Positions 17,365 to 26,230 of a stretch of 64,000 nucleotides of DNA are shown here, in pieces (position 1 is the first letter of the stretch; each line of letters opens with the position of its first letter). The stretch is from Streptomyces albicerus (GTDB taxonomy: Bacteria; Actinomycetota; Actinomycetes; Streptomycetales; Streptomycetaceae): contig NZ_VWMY01000046.1 of the NCBI RefSeq assembly GCF_008905045.1, positions 1 through 64,000 on the forward strand, given 5' to 3'. The position numbers and the translations under genes are program-made. The notes under the pieces were generated by a model. It searched no databases and was not told where the DNA came from. It saw nothing but the letters and a program-made list of their open reading frames with translations.

Positions 17365-19470
17365 TCAGGCCTCGTCCTCGTCCTCTTCGCTGTGGATGCG
17401 CTGAGCCAGATCCCACAGGCTCAGGCCATCCGACTGGAACCAGCGAGCCGTTCCCTGGTTGGCCACGGGTCGCTCGTCCCAGTCGGCGTCCGCCCACATC
17501 TTCGACACCAGCCCGGACGGCGAGTACTGCTGCTCGTCGTACGCCCACAGGATCGGCTTGGTCCGGTGATTGACCCAGGTCGCCTGGCGCCGCCGTTCGT
17601 CTTGGACAAGCCACTCTTCCATGGCGTCGCGCTCGGGCTCGTTCAGAGCCACGTACAGGAGGGGGGCTCCGTCCTTGATGACACGGCGGTCAACCAGGAG
17701 CGGCACGGTGTTCGGGCGACGCGGCTTGCGCTCCTTCACGGGAGGTGCGGGAACGGCGACGCCATCGGCCAGGTCGCCGAGGACATGCTTCGCGAGCTCC
17801 CGGCACGTCTCCGCGGTCTGGAAGGCGGTCCTGATCTGGGGACGTGGCCCGTAACGAGTGACGATGTGGTGCGTCAGCCGACGCACGAGATCCGGTACGA
17901 GGGCGGGAATCTTCTCCAGGACCTCGCTGTCCCAGTCGAAGTCGGGGTCATCGATACTCGTGGCGCCGAGATGCTGGAAGAGCAGGTGGGTGATGAGAAA
18001 GCCACCGTGCTCGGTGGTCGCGGCCTCGCGGCTGTTCTGACCACTGCCCAGTTCGTAGACCGCGCTCCGTGCCGCGCGCAGCGTGAGCACGGAGCGCCAC
18101 ACCTTCTGGGGAGAGGGCTCGCGTTTGAACAGCAGGGTGTGGCTGCCCTTGGGTCCCTGCTCCCAGAGGTTCTCCGTCGAACTGGCGGCCCGGGCGGCCT
18201 GTTCCGCATCTGGGTGCAGGCACGCGAGAGCGAGAGCGAGTTCGTCCAGTGAACAACCGGTCTCGGGCGCGGCGACCGGCTCGCCGCGCTTGATCACGTA
18301 CTGCTTGCGCAGTTCGGCGCGCAGGTTGGCCTTGATCGCCTGGTGCACGGGTTCCAGAGCGATGTGATCGCGCTGCTCGATGGCGTTCTGCCGGTTCGCG
18401 GCCTGCGAGACCTGGACGCCGAATTCCCGGTCTTCGTGCGTGTTGATGACCTTGATGCTCAGGGTGGCGTTGGCCGCGGCCTCGCCGTCGTCGTGCATGG
18501 CCCTGGCGACAGCACGTACCGTCTGAGCGCCGTTGACGATGCTCGCCCCCGTCACGGTGAGAGTGGTCGGCTTGCTCTGCGGTGCCTTGGCACTGTCGTT
18601 CTTCGCCGTGAGCGAGTCGCAGATCATGGTGATGCCGTTGTTCAGGTGCCAGAATCTCGTGGGATCGGACGTAAGGGTCTGACCGATCTCCGCATTGGTG
18701 ACGGTGGTCCCGAGCGGGGCCCGGAGATTCTGCTCGAACAGGCCGGTACCGTGCGTCTCGTACCACTCGGCGACGCTCTCGGCGGAGACCGTGCCCTGAT
18801 AGGCCTTGAGCGGTCCCTTCTGCTGGTACCAGTCGTCAAGGCGTACGTCCAGGCAGATCGGCTCCGGCCGGAGATCCGCGTGGATCTGGTCATGGAAGTC
18901 TGCGGCGTACAGCACTTCGACGCTCATGCGGGCGCCATGCTTGTTGAACTCGTCGAGAGCGTTGTCGAGAACCTCGCGTGCGGGTGGAGAGGGCTCCACA
19001 GTGCCCATCAGCGCGATGACCAGAGTGGCTCTCTCGTTGACAATGAACGGCCTGGCCGCCAGGGCGAGCGCGCCGGCACGCTGGTTGAACTGGTCATACA
19101 ACTCGTTCTCAATACGGTTCAGGCCGTCCACCATCGCCTTGGCGGCGCCCACGTCGAAGGTTGCCGTGCCCTTGTCGCTCCACTTCGCCTGGACCAACAG
19201 AGCCTGCCCGCTCTCCGGCAGGGGGGCGATGGCGTCCATTCCCTGGTCCGCGATGCCGTCCGTGACGAACCGGGCCGCCTCGGCCACGCTGCACTTGGCC
19301 ACGCGTCGTACCGCGAGGGCTGCAAGGGCGCGGGAGAGGAAACGCTGTTCGTAGTTGTCGCCTCGGAAGTGGGCGATGTCGCTGTCGTCTATCACCCCGT
19401 CGAATGTCTCGTGCAGTTGCTCGCGCACCTGCGTGACCTGGCGAGGTGTGTCCGCCCCCGAGGTGGCCAT
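17365..19470 (-). CDS. AIPR family (abortive infection phage resistance) protein with N-terminal nuclease-like domain
   Basis: 701 residues. The core has AIPR hallmarks: ENLRAPLGTTVTNAEI, then FWHLNNGITMICDS, then SIVNGAQTV near the middle, and QVSQAANRQNAIEQRD. The N-terminal 110 residues contain a PD-(D/E)xK-like pattern: GMDAI (Asp79) followed by LLVQAKW (Gln94, Lys96), the Mrr-type QxK variant, so DNA cleavage is plausible. AIPR proteins occur in phage-defence loci and were first linked to abortive infection. ATG at 19470 (MATSGAD) is preceded by GGAAGG; ATG at 19488 is an alternative. It follows the 450-residue gene by 20-40 bases on the same strand, forming a two-gene operon beside the restriction genes. 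Confidence 0.82.
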   Translation of the reverse strand: MATSGADTPRQVTQVREQLHETFDGVIDDSDIAHFRGDNYEQRFLSRALAALAVRRVAKCSVAEAARFVTDGIADQGMDAIAPLPESGQALLVQAKWSDKGTATFDVGAAKAMVDGLNRIENELYDQFNQRAGALALAARPFIVNERATLVIALMGTVEPSPPAREVLDNALDEFNKHGARMSVEVLYAADFHDQIHADLRPEPICLDVRLDDWYQQKGPLKAYQGTVSAESVAEWYETHGTGLFEQNLRAPLGTTVTNAEIGQTLTSDPTRFWHLNNGITMICDSLTAKNDSAKAPQSKPTTLTVTGASIVNGAQTVRAVARAMHDDGEAAANATLSIKVINTHEDREFGVQVSQAANRQNAIEQRDHIALEPVHQAIKANLRAELRKQYVIKRGEPVAAPETGCSLDELALALACLHPDAEQAARAASSTENLWEQGPKGSHTLLFKREPSPQKVWRSVLTLRAARSAVYELGSGQNSREAATTEHGGFLITHLLFQHLGATSIDDPDFDWDSEVLEKIPALVPDLVRRLTHHIVTRYGPRPQIRTAFQTAETCRELAKHVLGDLADGVAVPAPPVKERKPRRPNTVPLLVDRRVIKDGAPLLYVALNEPERDAMEEWLVQDERRRQATWVNHRTKPILWAYDEQQYSPSGLVSKMWADADWDERPVANQGTARWFQSDGLSLWDLAQRIHSEEDEDEA

Positions 19471-19509
19471 GGATGGTTGCCTTCCCATTGGTGGTGTCTT
19501 GTTGATGGC

Positions 19510-20862
19510 CTAGGCCCACGCCTCGGCCCCTGAGCCGTTGCCACGCTGCCGGAGGCTGAAGTCCACGACCACCAAAGCAACACCAGCCGTGTCGATCGTT
19601 GCCTCCACCCAGTCCAAGGCCACTTCGAAGGGCACCCCGGTCGCGCCGAACCAACCGTCGCGCACCAGCTGGGCGAAGTGGGTCGGTACCAGGTGGCGGG
19701 TGAGCGCGCCCACGGAAGGGCCTGGGAGACCGGGTTCAACCGCGGCCGAGATCGCTGCGGCGAACTGGTCGTAGGGGTAGATCGCACCGGAGCTCGTCCG
19801 GTGCAGAGCGGCGGTGAAGGGCTCCAGCTCATGAATGCGGAGAAAGAGAGGATCGTCCAGCAAGCTGTAAGCGTCGGCGCTCCGCCAGTCGCGTCTCGGC
19901 AGGTGGTGAACACGGCTGTGGAACGCGTCCAGACTGTGCCGGGCGTCAGGCGAGAAAAGCCCGTTCGGGCCGGGACGCACGTAGCGCAGGATGACAAGCG
20001 TCCGAGTGTCGACGTGGTAGTAGTAGGCGTCGAGGGAGCCCTCCCGACCGTCCACCACCGACTGATCGGTTATCGACGTGGCCTCGAAGTCATAGCTTCG
20101 GTTACCTCCGCGACTCGCGAACGCTTGTACGACGGTCTCACCGATGCCGCTGAACCTCGTCGCTGCCTGCCCGCGGATGTCGTCGAGCATCGGCTGAACC
20201 GGAGTCCCGACAAGCCCGCTGATAAAGGCTGCCTGAGCGGCTGTCCTGTCCCAGAGACGTACCTCCGAGAAGTCGCTCCGGCCCAACCCCGCTATCTTGG
20301 CGAAGAGCAGAAGAGCGTCACGCTCATCACGCCAGCGGAGTTCCCGCTCGCTCCAGCCTTCGGCTTCGTCGAGGAGAGGCATCAGCCTCTGGACTTCGGC
20401 CTCGACATCAGGGGAGATCCGCCGGAGATTGGCGAGCATGGTGTCTGCGCCGACCGTGACAGGACCGCTTTCCGGTAACGACTTGGAGAGTGCGGTGTCC
20501 CGCTCGCCGTCGGCGCACCAGAGCCCTGAGACAGGCACCAAACCTCGAAGGCTTCGTGCACGAGTGACGACGACCTTCCGGTCTCGGTCAGTCTCGTGAG
20601 CAGGGCGCACGATACCCAGACCCCAGATCCGCTCCTGCTGCTCCCGGTCGCGTTCATCGCTCTGCTCGTCAGGAGGAGCAAGCAGGACCGCAAGGTGTGA
20701 CTTGACCTCGGGCCAGTCACGGCAGGATTGGGAGTAGGACCTTTCCTTGGTGAGGTCGGCATCGAGCAGACGAAGTAAGTCATGGTCAGGGCGCAGAATC
20801 GCCAGCCGCGGCGATCGCGCCGAAGGCGAGAACTGTGCCCGCCTTGGTTGTGCGAATGCCAT
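19510..20862 (-). CDS. Hypothetical protein, first gene of the AIPR operon
   Basis: I do not recognise the family of this 450-residue protein. ATG at 20862 (MAFAQPRRAQ) has a GGGGGGA Shine-Dalgarno and is preferred to the GTG ten codons upstream. An acidic, Arg-rich middle (ERELRWRDERDALLLFAKIA) is followed by a mixed region with SYDFEATSITDQ and YYYHVDTRTLVILRYV, then a C-terminal part ending VALVVVDFSLRQRG. No membrane segment, signal peptide or Walker motif is evident. It is transcribed with, and just before, the AIPR gene, so it is probably a partner: sensor, antitoxin-like inhibitor or specificity factor. This is inference from position only. Confidence 0.7.
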   Translation of the reverse strand: MAFAQPRRAQFSPSARSPRLAILRPDHDLLRLLDADLTKERSYSQSCRDWPEVKSHLAVLLAPPDEQSDERDREQQERIWGLGIVRPAHETDRDRKVVVTRARSLRGLVPVSGLWCADGERDTALSKSLPESGPVTVGADTMLANLRRISPDVEAEVQRLMPLLDEAEGWSERELRWRDERDALLLFAKIAGLGRSDFSEVRLWDRTAAQAAFISGLVGTPVQPMLDDIRGQAATRFSGIGETVVQAFASRGGNRSYDFEATSITDQSVVDGREGSLDAYYYHVDTRTLVILRYVRPGPNGLFSPDARHSLDAFHSRVHHLPRRDWRSADAYSLLDDPLFLRIHELEPFTAALHRTSSGAIYPYDQFAAAISAAVEPGLPGPSVGALTRHLVPTHFAQLVRDGWFGATGVPFEVALDWVEATIDTAGVALVVVDFSLRQRGNGSGAEAWA

Positions 20863-21495
20863 CCGCTCCCCCCGAACCGCCTGCCACCACACTGAGCCAG
20901 GCTCTGGGGATAGTAACGCGCCAGCTCCAGCTTCCGGCTACGCGTCCCCAGTTCTCGCCACCCCGGTCGGCTCCGTCACGTCTTCGCCGAGTTCCTCGTG
21001 GACCAAGCCGACGGACTCATCGATTGCCTGTCACCCGGTCAACGCTGCGCGCAGGTCGCTGTCCCCCGCGTCAAACGGCCCACCCTGGAATCGACGTTGT
21101 CCCGCATGGTCGTCGAGCCGATCACCGAGGCCTTCGGCCGCCACGGCGCAATCTCTCTTCCGCGACGCCGGCCCGCACGGGACAAGTAGGCCATCGACGC
21201 GATGCCTGGCTCCACCGCCCTCGCCGCACGCCCCCCCGGTCACCGTGCCCGCCCCCGAACAGCGGCTTCCCCCTTCCCATGTTCCGAGTCCCCTGCCAGG
21301 CGTTCGAACCTGCGCAGCACTCGCTCGGCACCCCGTCTGACGAGTCAAATCATGCCCCGCCAACTGCTCCCCTATTTCACAACCGTTACCCAATCACGCA
21401 AGGAACTCCCGGGAACCCGCAGGTAGAAGCTGGAACGTCCTCCCAACCAAAAATGACCCTGACCCGAGTAAACCCCCAGGTCAGAGCCTTAAAAG
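20863..21495. other. Intergenic stretch between the AIPR operon and rnpB, no gene recognised
   Basis: About 630 bases. The first 30 hold the ribosome binding site and promoter region of the AIPR operon. A short plus-strand frame near 20998-21189 has fair codon bias but resembles nothing I know. The segment next to rnpB (21340-21490) has lower GC than the rest. The stretch probably contains decayed sequence at the island edge plus the rnpB downstream region. Confidence 0.4.
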
Positions 21496-21908
21496 GCAGA
21501 CGAGTCGGGCTGTACGCCGGGTTCTGTCGCCGGTCGACCTCGCGGTCGGCCGGGAGACGGCCATCCATCTAGGGCCGGCGTTGCCGTCGGCCTCGTGCGG
21601 TCTACCCGCGGACTCGGGCGGGCAGCCCTCGAGCGTCCGCGCAGAGTCGCCTGTTTCCAGGCGGCTCCTTTTGACCTTGCTCCGGGTGGGGTTTACCTAG
21701 CCGCCTGAGTCACCTCAGGCGCTGGTGGTCTCTTACACCACCGTTTCACCCTTACCTGGGATCGAGATCCCGGGCGGTTTGCTTTCTGTGGCACTGTCCC
21801 GCGGGTCACCCCGGGTGGCCGTTAGCCACCACCCTGCCCTTTGGAGCCCGGACGTTCCTCGGGGAAGTCCGTAAGGACCTCCACGCGGCCGTCCGCCCGG
21901 CTCGTCTG
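21496..21908 (-). ncRNA. rnpB: RNase P RNA (bacterial type A)
   Basis: The catalytic RNA that trims the 5' leader of tRNAs. Read on the minus strand it has the conserved block GAGGAACGTCCGGGCTCCA near the 5' end, then AGGGCAGGGTGGTGGCTAAC, GGTAAGGGTGAAACGGTG and GGTAAACCCC in the middle, and GACAGAACCCGGCGTACAG before the 3' end. These are the universal P4 and J regions. The termini pair as P1: GACGAG at the 5' end with CTCGTC at the 3' end, defining the approximate ends. Length is about 413 nt, normal for Streptomyces. The upstream EamA gene on the same strand runs 85 bases into it. Confidence 0.93.
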
Positions 21909-22832
21909 CCGTGTCGACCATGGTACCGGGCCCTCGTCCGGCTCCGCTCCAGAGGGCGGCTCCTCGTCCGGCGTCCTAGACCCCGCCGTCGCCAAGAAGG
22001 AGCCCAGCAGAATCAGCGTGAACGCCGCCGCCACCCCCGCCGTCAGCTTCTCGTCCAGGAATGCCACGCCCGCCGCCACCGCCACCGCCGGATTGACGTA
22101 CGTGAAGACCACCGCCCGGGTCGGCCCCGCCTCCCTGATCAGTTCCAGGAACACCACGAAGGCCAGCGCCGTGCAGATCACGCCCAGGCCGGCGAGGGAC
22201 GCCAGGACCGACGGGGACGGGACCTCCGACGGCCACGTCAGCGCCGCCGCGGGCGCGTATACCAGCGCCGCCAGGAGCAGGCAGGGGGCTATCAGTTGCA
22301 GGGTCGGGACCGGCTTCAGGTAGCGGGCCATGATCAGAGGAGCCGTTGCGTAGCCCACCACCGTCACCAGCATCTCCGTCAGTGAGCGGGCGTTTCCGCC
22401 GGTCAGGTGGGGAGCGGTGAGGACCGCTACCCCGCCCAGGCCCAGCGCCAAGCCCACCGTGCGGCGGGTGCCGAGGCGTTCCGTGTTGCCGAAGTAGCGG
22501 GCCAGGAGTACGCCCACGATCGGTACGCCGGCGATCAGGAGGCCCGCCGTCGAGCTGGAGAGGTGGCGTTCGGCGTCGGTCAGGGTCCACCAGGGGCCGA
22601 TGATCTCGATGCAGGCGAAGGCCAGCATGGGGCGCCAGTGGGTTCGTACGACTCCCACCAGGTTTCCCTGGCGGATGGCGAAGGGCAGGAGCAGGGCCGC
22701 GCCGAGCGCGCATCGGGTGAACACCACCATGGACGGGGAGATGTCGCCGTCCACGGCTACTTTGATCATGAGGTAGGGGATGCCCCACAGCACTCCCATC
22801 AGGGAGAAGAGGAACCAGCCGCGTGCAGTCAT
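21822..22832 (-). CDS. EamA/DMT family transporter
   Basis: A 336-residue membrane protein with about ten hydrophobic helices in two EamA repeats, such as FLFSLMGVLWGIPYLMIKVA at the N-terminus and VVFTYVNPAVAVAAGVAFLD near the end. Family members export amino acids or other small metabolites; the substrate here is unknown. It follows the AraC-type regulator by 19 bases on the same strand and is likely co-transcribed and controlled by it. The hydrophilic C-terminal 50 residues are unusual: the last 28 codons lie inside the 5' part of rnpB and their sequence is dictated by the RNA. The true functional end may be earlier. Confidence 0.85.
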   Translation of the reverse strand: MTARGWFLFSLMGVLWGIPYLMIKVAVDGDISPSMVVFTRCALGAALLLPFAIRQGNLVGVVRTHWRPMLAFACIEIIGPWWTLTDAERHLSSSTAGLLIAGVPIVGVLLARYFGNTERLGTRRTVGLALGLGGVAVLTAPHLTGGNARSLTEMLVTVVGYATAPLIMARYLKPVPTLQLIAPCLLLAALVYAPAAALTWPSEVPSPSVLASLAGLGVICTALAFVVFLELIREAGPTRAVVFTYVNPAVAVAAGVAFLDEKLTAGVAAAFTLILLGSFLATAGSRTPDEEPPSGAEPDEGPVPWSTRQTSRADGRVEVLTDFPEERPGSKGQGGG

Positions 22833-22851
22833 GCGGGCAGTCTCGGGCGGG

Positions 22852-23718
22852 TCAGGGGCGTACGTCTTGAACGCTGTTGCGGTACGCCGCCGGGGTTACC
22901 CCCAGTACTCGCCGGAACCAGCGCGTCAGGTGTGCCTGGTCCGCGAAGCCCACGAGTGCGGCCGCCTCGGCGGGGCGGTGGCCCGATTCGAGGAGGCCCC
23001 GGGCGCGGTTGACGCGGTGCTGGGCGAGCCAGGCGTACGGCGGTATCCCCATGCTCGTACGGAAGGCGCGCAGGAGCTGGTAGCGGGACAGGCCCAGGTC
23101 GGTGGCCAGGTCGGCGAGGGAGGGTGGGGCGAGGAGTTCGTCTGCCAGGCGGTCGCGGACGGTCGCCGCTATGCGGTCCGCGCCTGGGATCGTGTCGCAC
23201 ACCGGTTGGGCCGTGGAGTGGCGGCGGGCCAGGGCAGTGAGCAGCCACGGAATGCGGGACTCGGTCTCCAACGGGTCGGGGCAGGCGCTCAGTTCGGTGT
23301 GCGTGAGGCGTAGGGCAGCGGCCAGTTCGGGGTCGTCGAGGATGGCATCGCGGAAGTGCGGGACGCTCCAGGTGCCCTCGGTGAGTAGGGGCACCTCGGC
23401 GTACAGGGCGCGGTAGGCGTAGCCGTCGGAGGTGGCCGGGCCGCCGGTGTGCATCTCTCCCGGGCTGAGGACGACGATCGAGCCGGGGCCCGCGTGGATC
23501 CGGCCGCCGCGGTAGTCGATGATCTCGGAGCCGCCGACGCAGACGCCGATGGTGAACTCCTCGTGGGCGTGCGGCGCGTAGCGGTGGCGGTCGAAGCGGG
23601 CGGTCAGGAGGTCGAGGGGGCGGCCCGTCCGGCCGAGGGTCGCCCTGGTCCAGACGGCGTGCTCACGCCCACCCGCCCGGGCACCGCCCTCCCGTTCACG
23701 ATCACCCGTCGCGTCCAT
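22852..23718 (-). CDS. AraC family transcriptional regulator
   Basis: 288 residues with an N-terminal cupin-like sensor (HRYAPHAHEEFTIGV...GSIVVLSPGEMHTG, residues 45-110) and a C-terminal double helix-turn-helix (SLADLATDLGLSRYQLLRAF and GFADQAHLTRWFRRVLGVTP). The His-rich cupin motif suggests a small ligand or metal. It is followed after 19 bases by the EamA transporter, a common regulator-exporter pair, so it probably controls that operon. The ATG at 23718 gives a Gly/Arg-rich leader of about 30 residues; a later start is possible. The DNA immediately upstream is a TetR remnant. Confidence 0.88.
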   Translation of the reverse strand: MDATGDREREGGARAGGREHAVWTRATLGRTGRPLDLLTARFDRHRYAPHAHEEFTIGVCVGGSEIIDYRGGRIHAGPGSIVVLSPGEMHTGGPATSDGYAYRALYAEVPLLTEGTWSVPHFRDAILDDPELAAALRLTHTELSACPDPLETESRIPWLLTALARRHSTAQPVCDTIPGADRIAATVRDRLADELLAPPSLADLATDLGLSRYQLLRAFRTSMGIPPYAWLAQHRVNRARGLLESGHRPAEAAALVGFADQAHLTRWFRRVLGVTPAAYRNSVQDVRP

Positions 23719-23732
23719 ACCTGCTCACCCCC

Positions 23733-23950
23733 TCAGGGGTGCAACACCTGCGTCCCCCGCTTCCATGCCCCGGCCAGATCGGCGCCGTCCGGAAACCGGC
23801 CGTGGATCTCCAGGATCACCATCCCGTGGGCGAACGCCCAGATTGCGCGGGCCAGGTCCATGTCGCCGCCGTAGGCCCGTACGAGGGGTGCGGCGGCGCG
23901 GTCCTCCAGGCCGGGCGGGCGGAAAGGACTTGCGGGGGGAGGGGGCGTTC
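23733..23950 (-). pseudogene. C-terminal remnant of a TetR family regulator
   Basis: The end of this frame matches the ligand-binding C-terminal domain of WHG-type TetR regulators: DMDLARAIWAFAHGMVILEI, then GRFPDGADLAGAWKRG. No helix-turn-helix precedes it; upstream of about 23930 the frame becomes Pro-rich noise. Only some 70 codons survive, so I call it a decayed gene. It sits 15 bases before the AraC gene and may once have regulated the same transporter. Confidence 0.5.
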
Positions 23951-24068
23951 GTGGCGAGGGGGTAGAGATGGGAGCGAGGGCGTACGGGCGGTGGGCCTCG
24001 GTCGGCACCGCCGAGGGGCCGGACCCCGGGTCTCAGGGCGGACTCCGGGGCCCGTGGAGCGAGGACGC

Positions 24069-24626
24069 TCAGAGGAAGTCCGTGGTGTCCAGGTCGAAGG
24101 CGAACGGTTCGGGGAGGGCGAGGGGCTTACCGAAGGAGACCGTGCAGTGCCGACGGTAGTCGCCCTTCTCCGGGTCCCTGAACAGCGTCACGGACGAGGC
24201 GTCACGGTCGATGAGTAGGTAGAACGGGATGCCGCCGCGGGCGTAGCAGCGGCGCTTGACCTCGCGGTCTGCCTCTGGCCTGGTCGACGTGACTTCACCA
24301 ACCATGATCACGCCATCGCAGGGCATCCAGGGGGCCGCCCCTCGGAAGGGCCTCCCCTCTCGTGGAACCAAGGTCATGTCGGGGATCACGTGATCCTGCG
24401 GCCAGCACCCCGCGCTCGCCAGCTTCAGGCCCTTGTTCTCAGAGACCTGCATATCGGTACTGGACTGAAGGATCACCTGACCGAGGACGCGACTGAGGCA
24501 GTGCTCGTGGTTGCCGTCCGGTGTCGACTTCACCACGATCTCCCCCTCGATGAGTTCGGCTCTGAAGCCCTCTGGAGTGTCCAGGGCCAGGAAGCCCTCC
24601 AGCACGACCTCAGCTTCGTATGGCAT
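24069..24626 (-). CDS. Uma2 family (PD-(D/E)xK-fold) protein
   Basis: 185 residues of the Uma2/DUF820 family, abundant in Streptomyces and cyanobacteria and structurally related to restriction endonucleases. The expected pattern is present: FRAELIEGEIVVKSTPDGNH near the N-terminus, VIPDMTLVP with the metal-binding Asp, then VGEVTSTRPEADREVKRRCY with the catalytic Glu and a Lys, and GIPFYLLIDR. The cellular role of the family is not established. ATG at 24626 follows GGAGGGG by about ten bases. The gene stands alone, with a MerR gene diverging on the other side. Confidence 0.82.
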   Translation of the reverse strand: MPYEAEVVLEGFLALDTPEGFRAELIEGEIVVKSTPDGNHEHCLSRVLGQVILQSSTDMQVSENKGLKLASAGCWPQDHVIPDMTLVPREGRPFRGAAPWMPCDGVIMVGEVTSTRPEADREVKRRCYARGGIPFYLLIDRDASSVTLFRDPEKGDYRRHCTVSFGKPLALPEPFAFDLDTTDFL

Positions 24627-24812
24627 GGCAACCACGTCACGTCCCCTCCTGCGATCGCTCGCCAGACTGGGACATCGAGAGATCCCCCGTCCATGAGATC
24701 GGGAGCTGTTCCCTCGATCGTGGCACACGCTCACCGACGCCGTCAGGAACCGCCGACCGTCGAGGGCGCCGTCGCTTGACCCTGCCGCAACGTCAACGTT
24801 TCTACTGAGGGC

Positions 24813-25592
24813 ATGCGGATCGGAGAACTCGCCGCGGCCGTCGGCGTCACGACGCGGACCGTGCGGCACTACCACCACCTCGGGCTGCTGCCCGAACCCG
24901 AGCGGCGTCCCAACGGCTACCGCGACTACGGGCTGCGGCACGCGGTCGCGCTCGCCCGGATCAGGCGGCTGACCGAGCTGGGGCTCGGCCTGGCCGAGGT
25001 GCGGGACGTACTGGCCGACGACGCGGGGCGCGACCTCGCCGAGGTGCTCGCGGAACTCGACGACGACCTGGCACGGCAGGAGGCCGCGATCCGGGAGCGG
25101 CGGCTGCGGCTGCGCTCCCTGCTGGCAGCGGACCGGCTGCCCGCCGAGGGGCCCGTCTCCCCCGAGCTTGCCGCCATCTTCAGCGATCTGACCCGGCATC
25201 CGGAGCCTGCCATGGCCGCGAAGGACCGCGAGATGATCGCCATGCTGGAGACGGTCGCGGCCCCGGAGGACCGGGAGCGCATGCTGTCCGCGCTGCGTGC
25301 CACCGCCGACGTACCCGGCGCCCTGGAACGGTCGCACGAGGCATACGCCCTGCTCGACGCGCTCGCCGACGCCGACCCGGCCGATCCGCGCGTCGAGGAG
25401 GCCGCCCGCGCCCTCGCCGACTGCCTCCCGGACGAGGCCCTGGAGGGCATGGGCCTCGGCCAACTCGACCTGGAAAGCCCCGAGATGAGCGGTGACAACA
25501 GCTTCATGCGCGCCTTCCTCGACGACTTCCCGCCCGCGCAGGCCGCGGCGATCAGCCGCACGATCCGACTGCTGGTGGAGAGGGCGCGATGA
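24813..25592 (+). CDS. MerR family transcriptional regulator
   Basis: 259 residues beginning MRIGELAAAVGVTTRTVRHY, the classic winged-helix MerR DNA-binding domain, followed by NGYRDYG and a long dimerisation helix (residues 75-110). The C-terminal 140 residues are an Ala/Glu/Asp-rich helical effector region without the Cys of metal sensors, so a small-molecule ligand or protein-like sensing is likely. Its stop overlaps the start of the following membrane protein gene (ATGA), so the two are co-translated and probably function together. Divergent from the Uma2 gene. Confidence 0.88.
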   Translation: MRIGELAAAVGVTTRTVRHYHHLGLLPEPERRPNGYRDYGLRHAVALARIRRLTELGLGLAEVRDVLADDAGRDLAEVLAELDDDLARQEAAIRERRLRLRSLLAADRLPAEGPVSPELAAIFSDLTRHPEPAMAAKDREMIAMLETVAAPEDRERMLSALRATADVPGALERSHEAYALLDALADADPADPRVEEAARALADCLPDEALEGMGLGQLDLESPEMSGDNSFMRAFLDDFPPAQAAAISRTIRLLVERAR

Positions 25593-26230
25593 GGAACCTG
25601 CGGACGCTGAGGACGGTACGGCGACTCGTCGGTCACGAGGTGCGGCTGCTGGCGAGCATCGGCCGGTGGGTGGCCCGGCGCCCGCACGGCATCCAGCAAG
25701 GGCGGGCCTTCGGGTACGCCCGAGGGCAGGGCGCGATGATGTTCGGGTTCGGGTTCGTGTGTGTCCTCGAGAGCGTCTGCATGACGGTGCTTCTGCGGAA
25801 CCATCCCGCCGTGCACCGGGTGTGGCTCACCCTCGACGTCTACACGCTGCTCCTTGTCGTCGGCATGCACGCGGCCTCCGTGACCCGCCCGCACGTCCTC
25901 GACGGCACGGTGCTGCGGATCCGCCGGGCCGCCCACGTCGACGTACGCGTCCCGCTCGCCGCGATCGCCTCCGTACGCCGCGAGCTGATCACCACGCACG
26001 AGCGACGCGACGGCCGGCTCGACCTGGCCATCGGCGCGCAGACCACGGTCACCCTCGAACTCAACACCCCCGTGCGGCACTTCACCTTCCTCGGTCGCCC
26101 CAGGGACGTACACCTCATCCGCTTCCACGCCGACGAACCCGACGTACTCGTCAGAGCGATACGTGACGAGATACGTGACCTCACGCGGGAGCGAACAGCA
26201 CCTTCGCCGACCCCGGGTCCGCCTGTGTGA
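25589..26230 (+). CDS. Hypothetical membrane protein coupled to the MerR regulator
   Basis: 213 residues with two hydrophobic helices (MMFGFGFVCVLESVCMTVLL and a second around residues 85-105, VWLTLDVYTLLLVV), then a cytoplasmic beta-rich part (ADVRVPLAAIASVRREL style strands) resembling a PH-like fold. I do not recognise a named family. The start overlaps the MerR stop by four bases. The last 50 bases overlap the convergent RNB gene. Likely a regulator-controlled membrane protein of unknown function. Confidence 0.75.
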   Translation: MRNLRTLRTVRRLVGHEVRLLASIGRWVARRPHGIQQGRAFGYARGQGAMMFGFGFVCVLESVCMTVLLRNHPAVHRVWLTLDVYTLLLVVGMHAASVTRPHVLDGTVLRIRRAAHVDVRVPLAAIASVRRELITTHERRDGRLDLAIGAQTTVTLELNTPVRHFTFLGRPRDVHLIRFHADEPDVLVRAIRDEIRDLTRERTAPSPTPGPPV

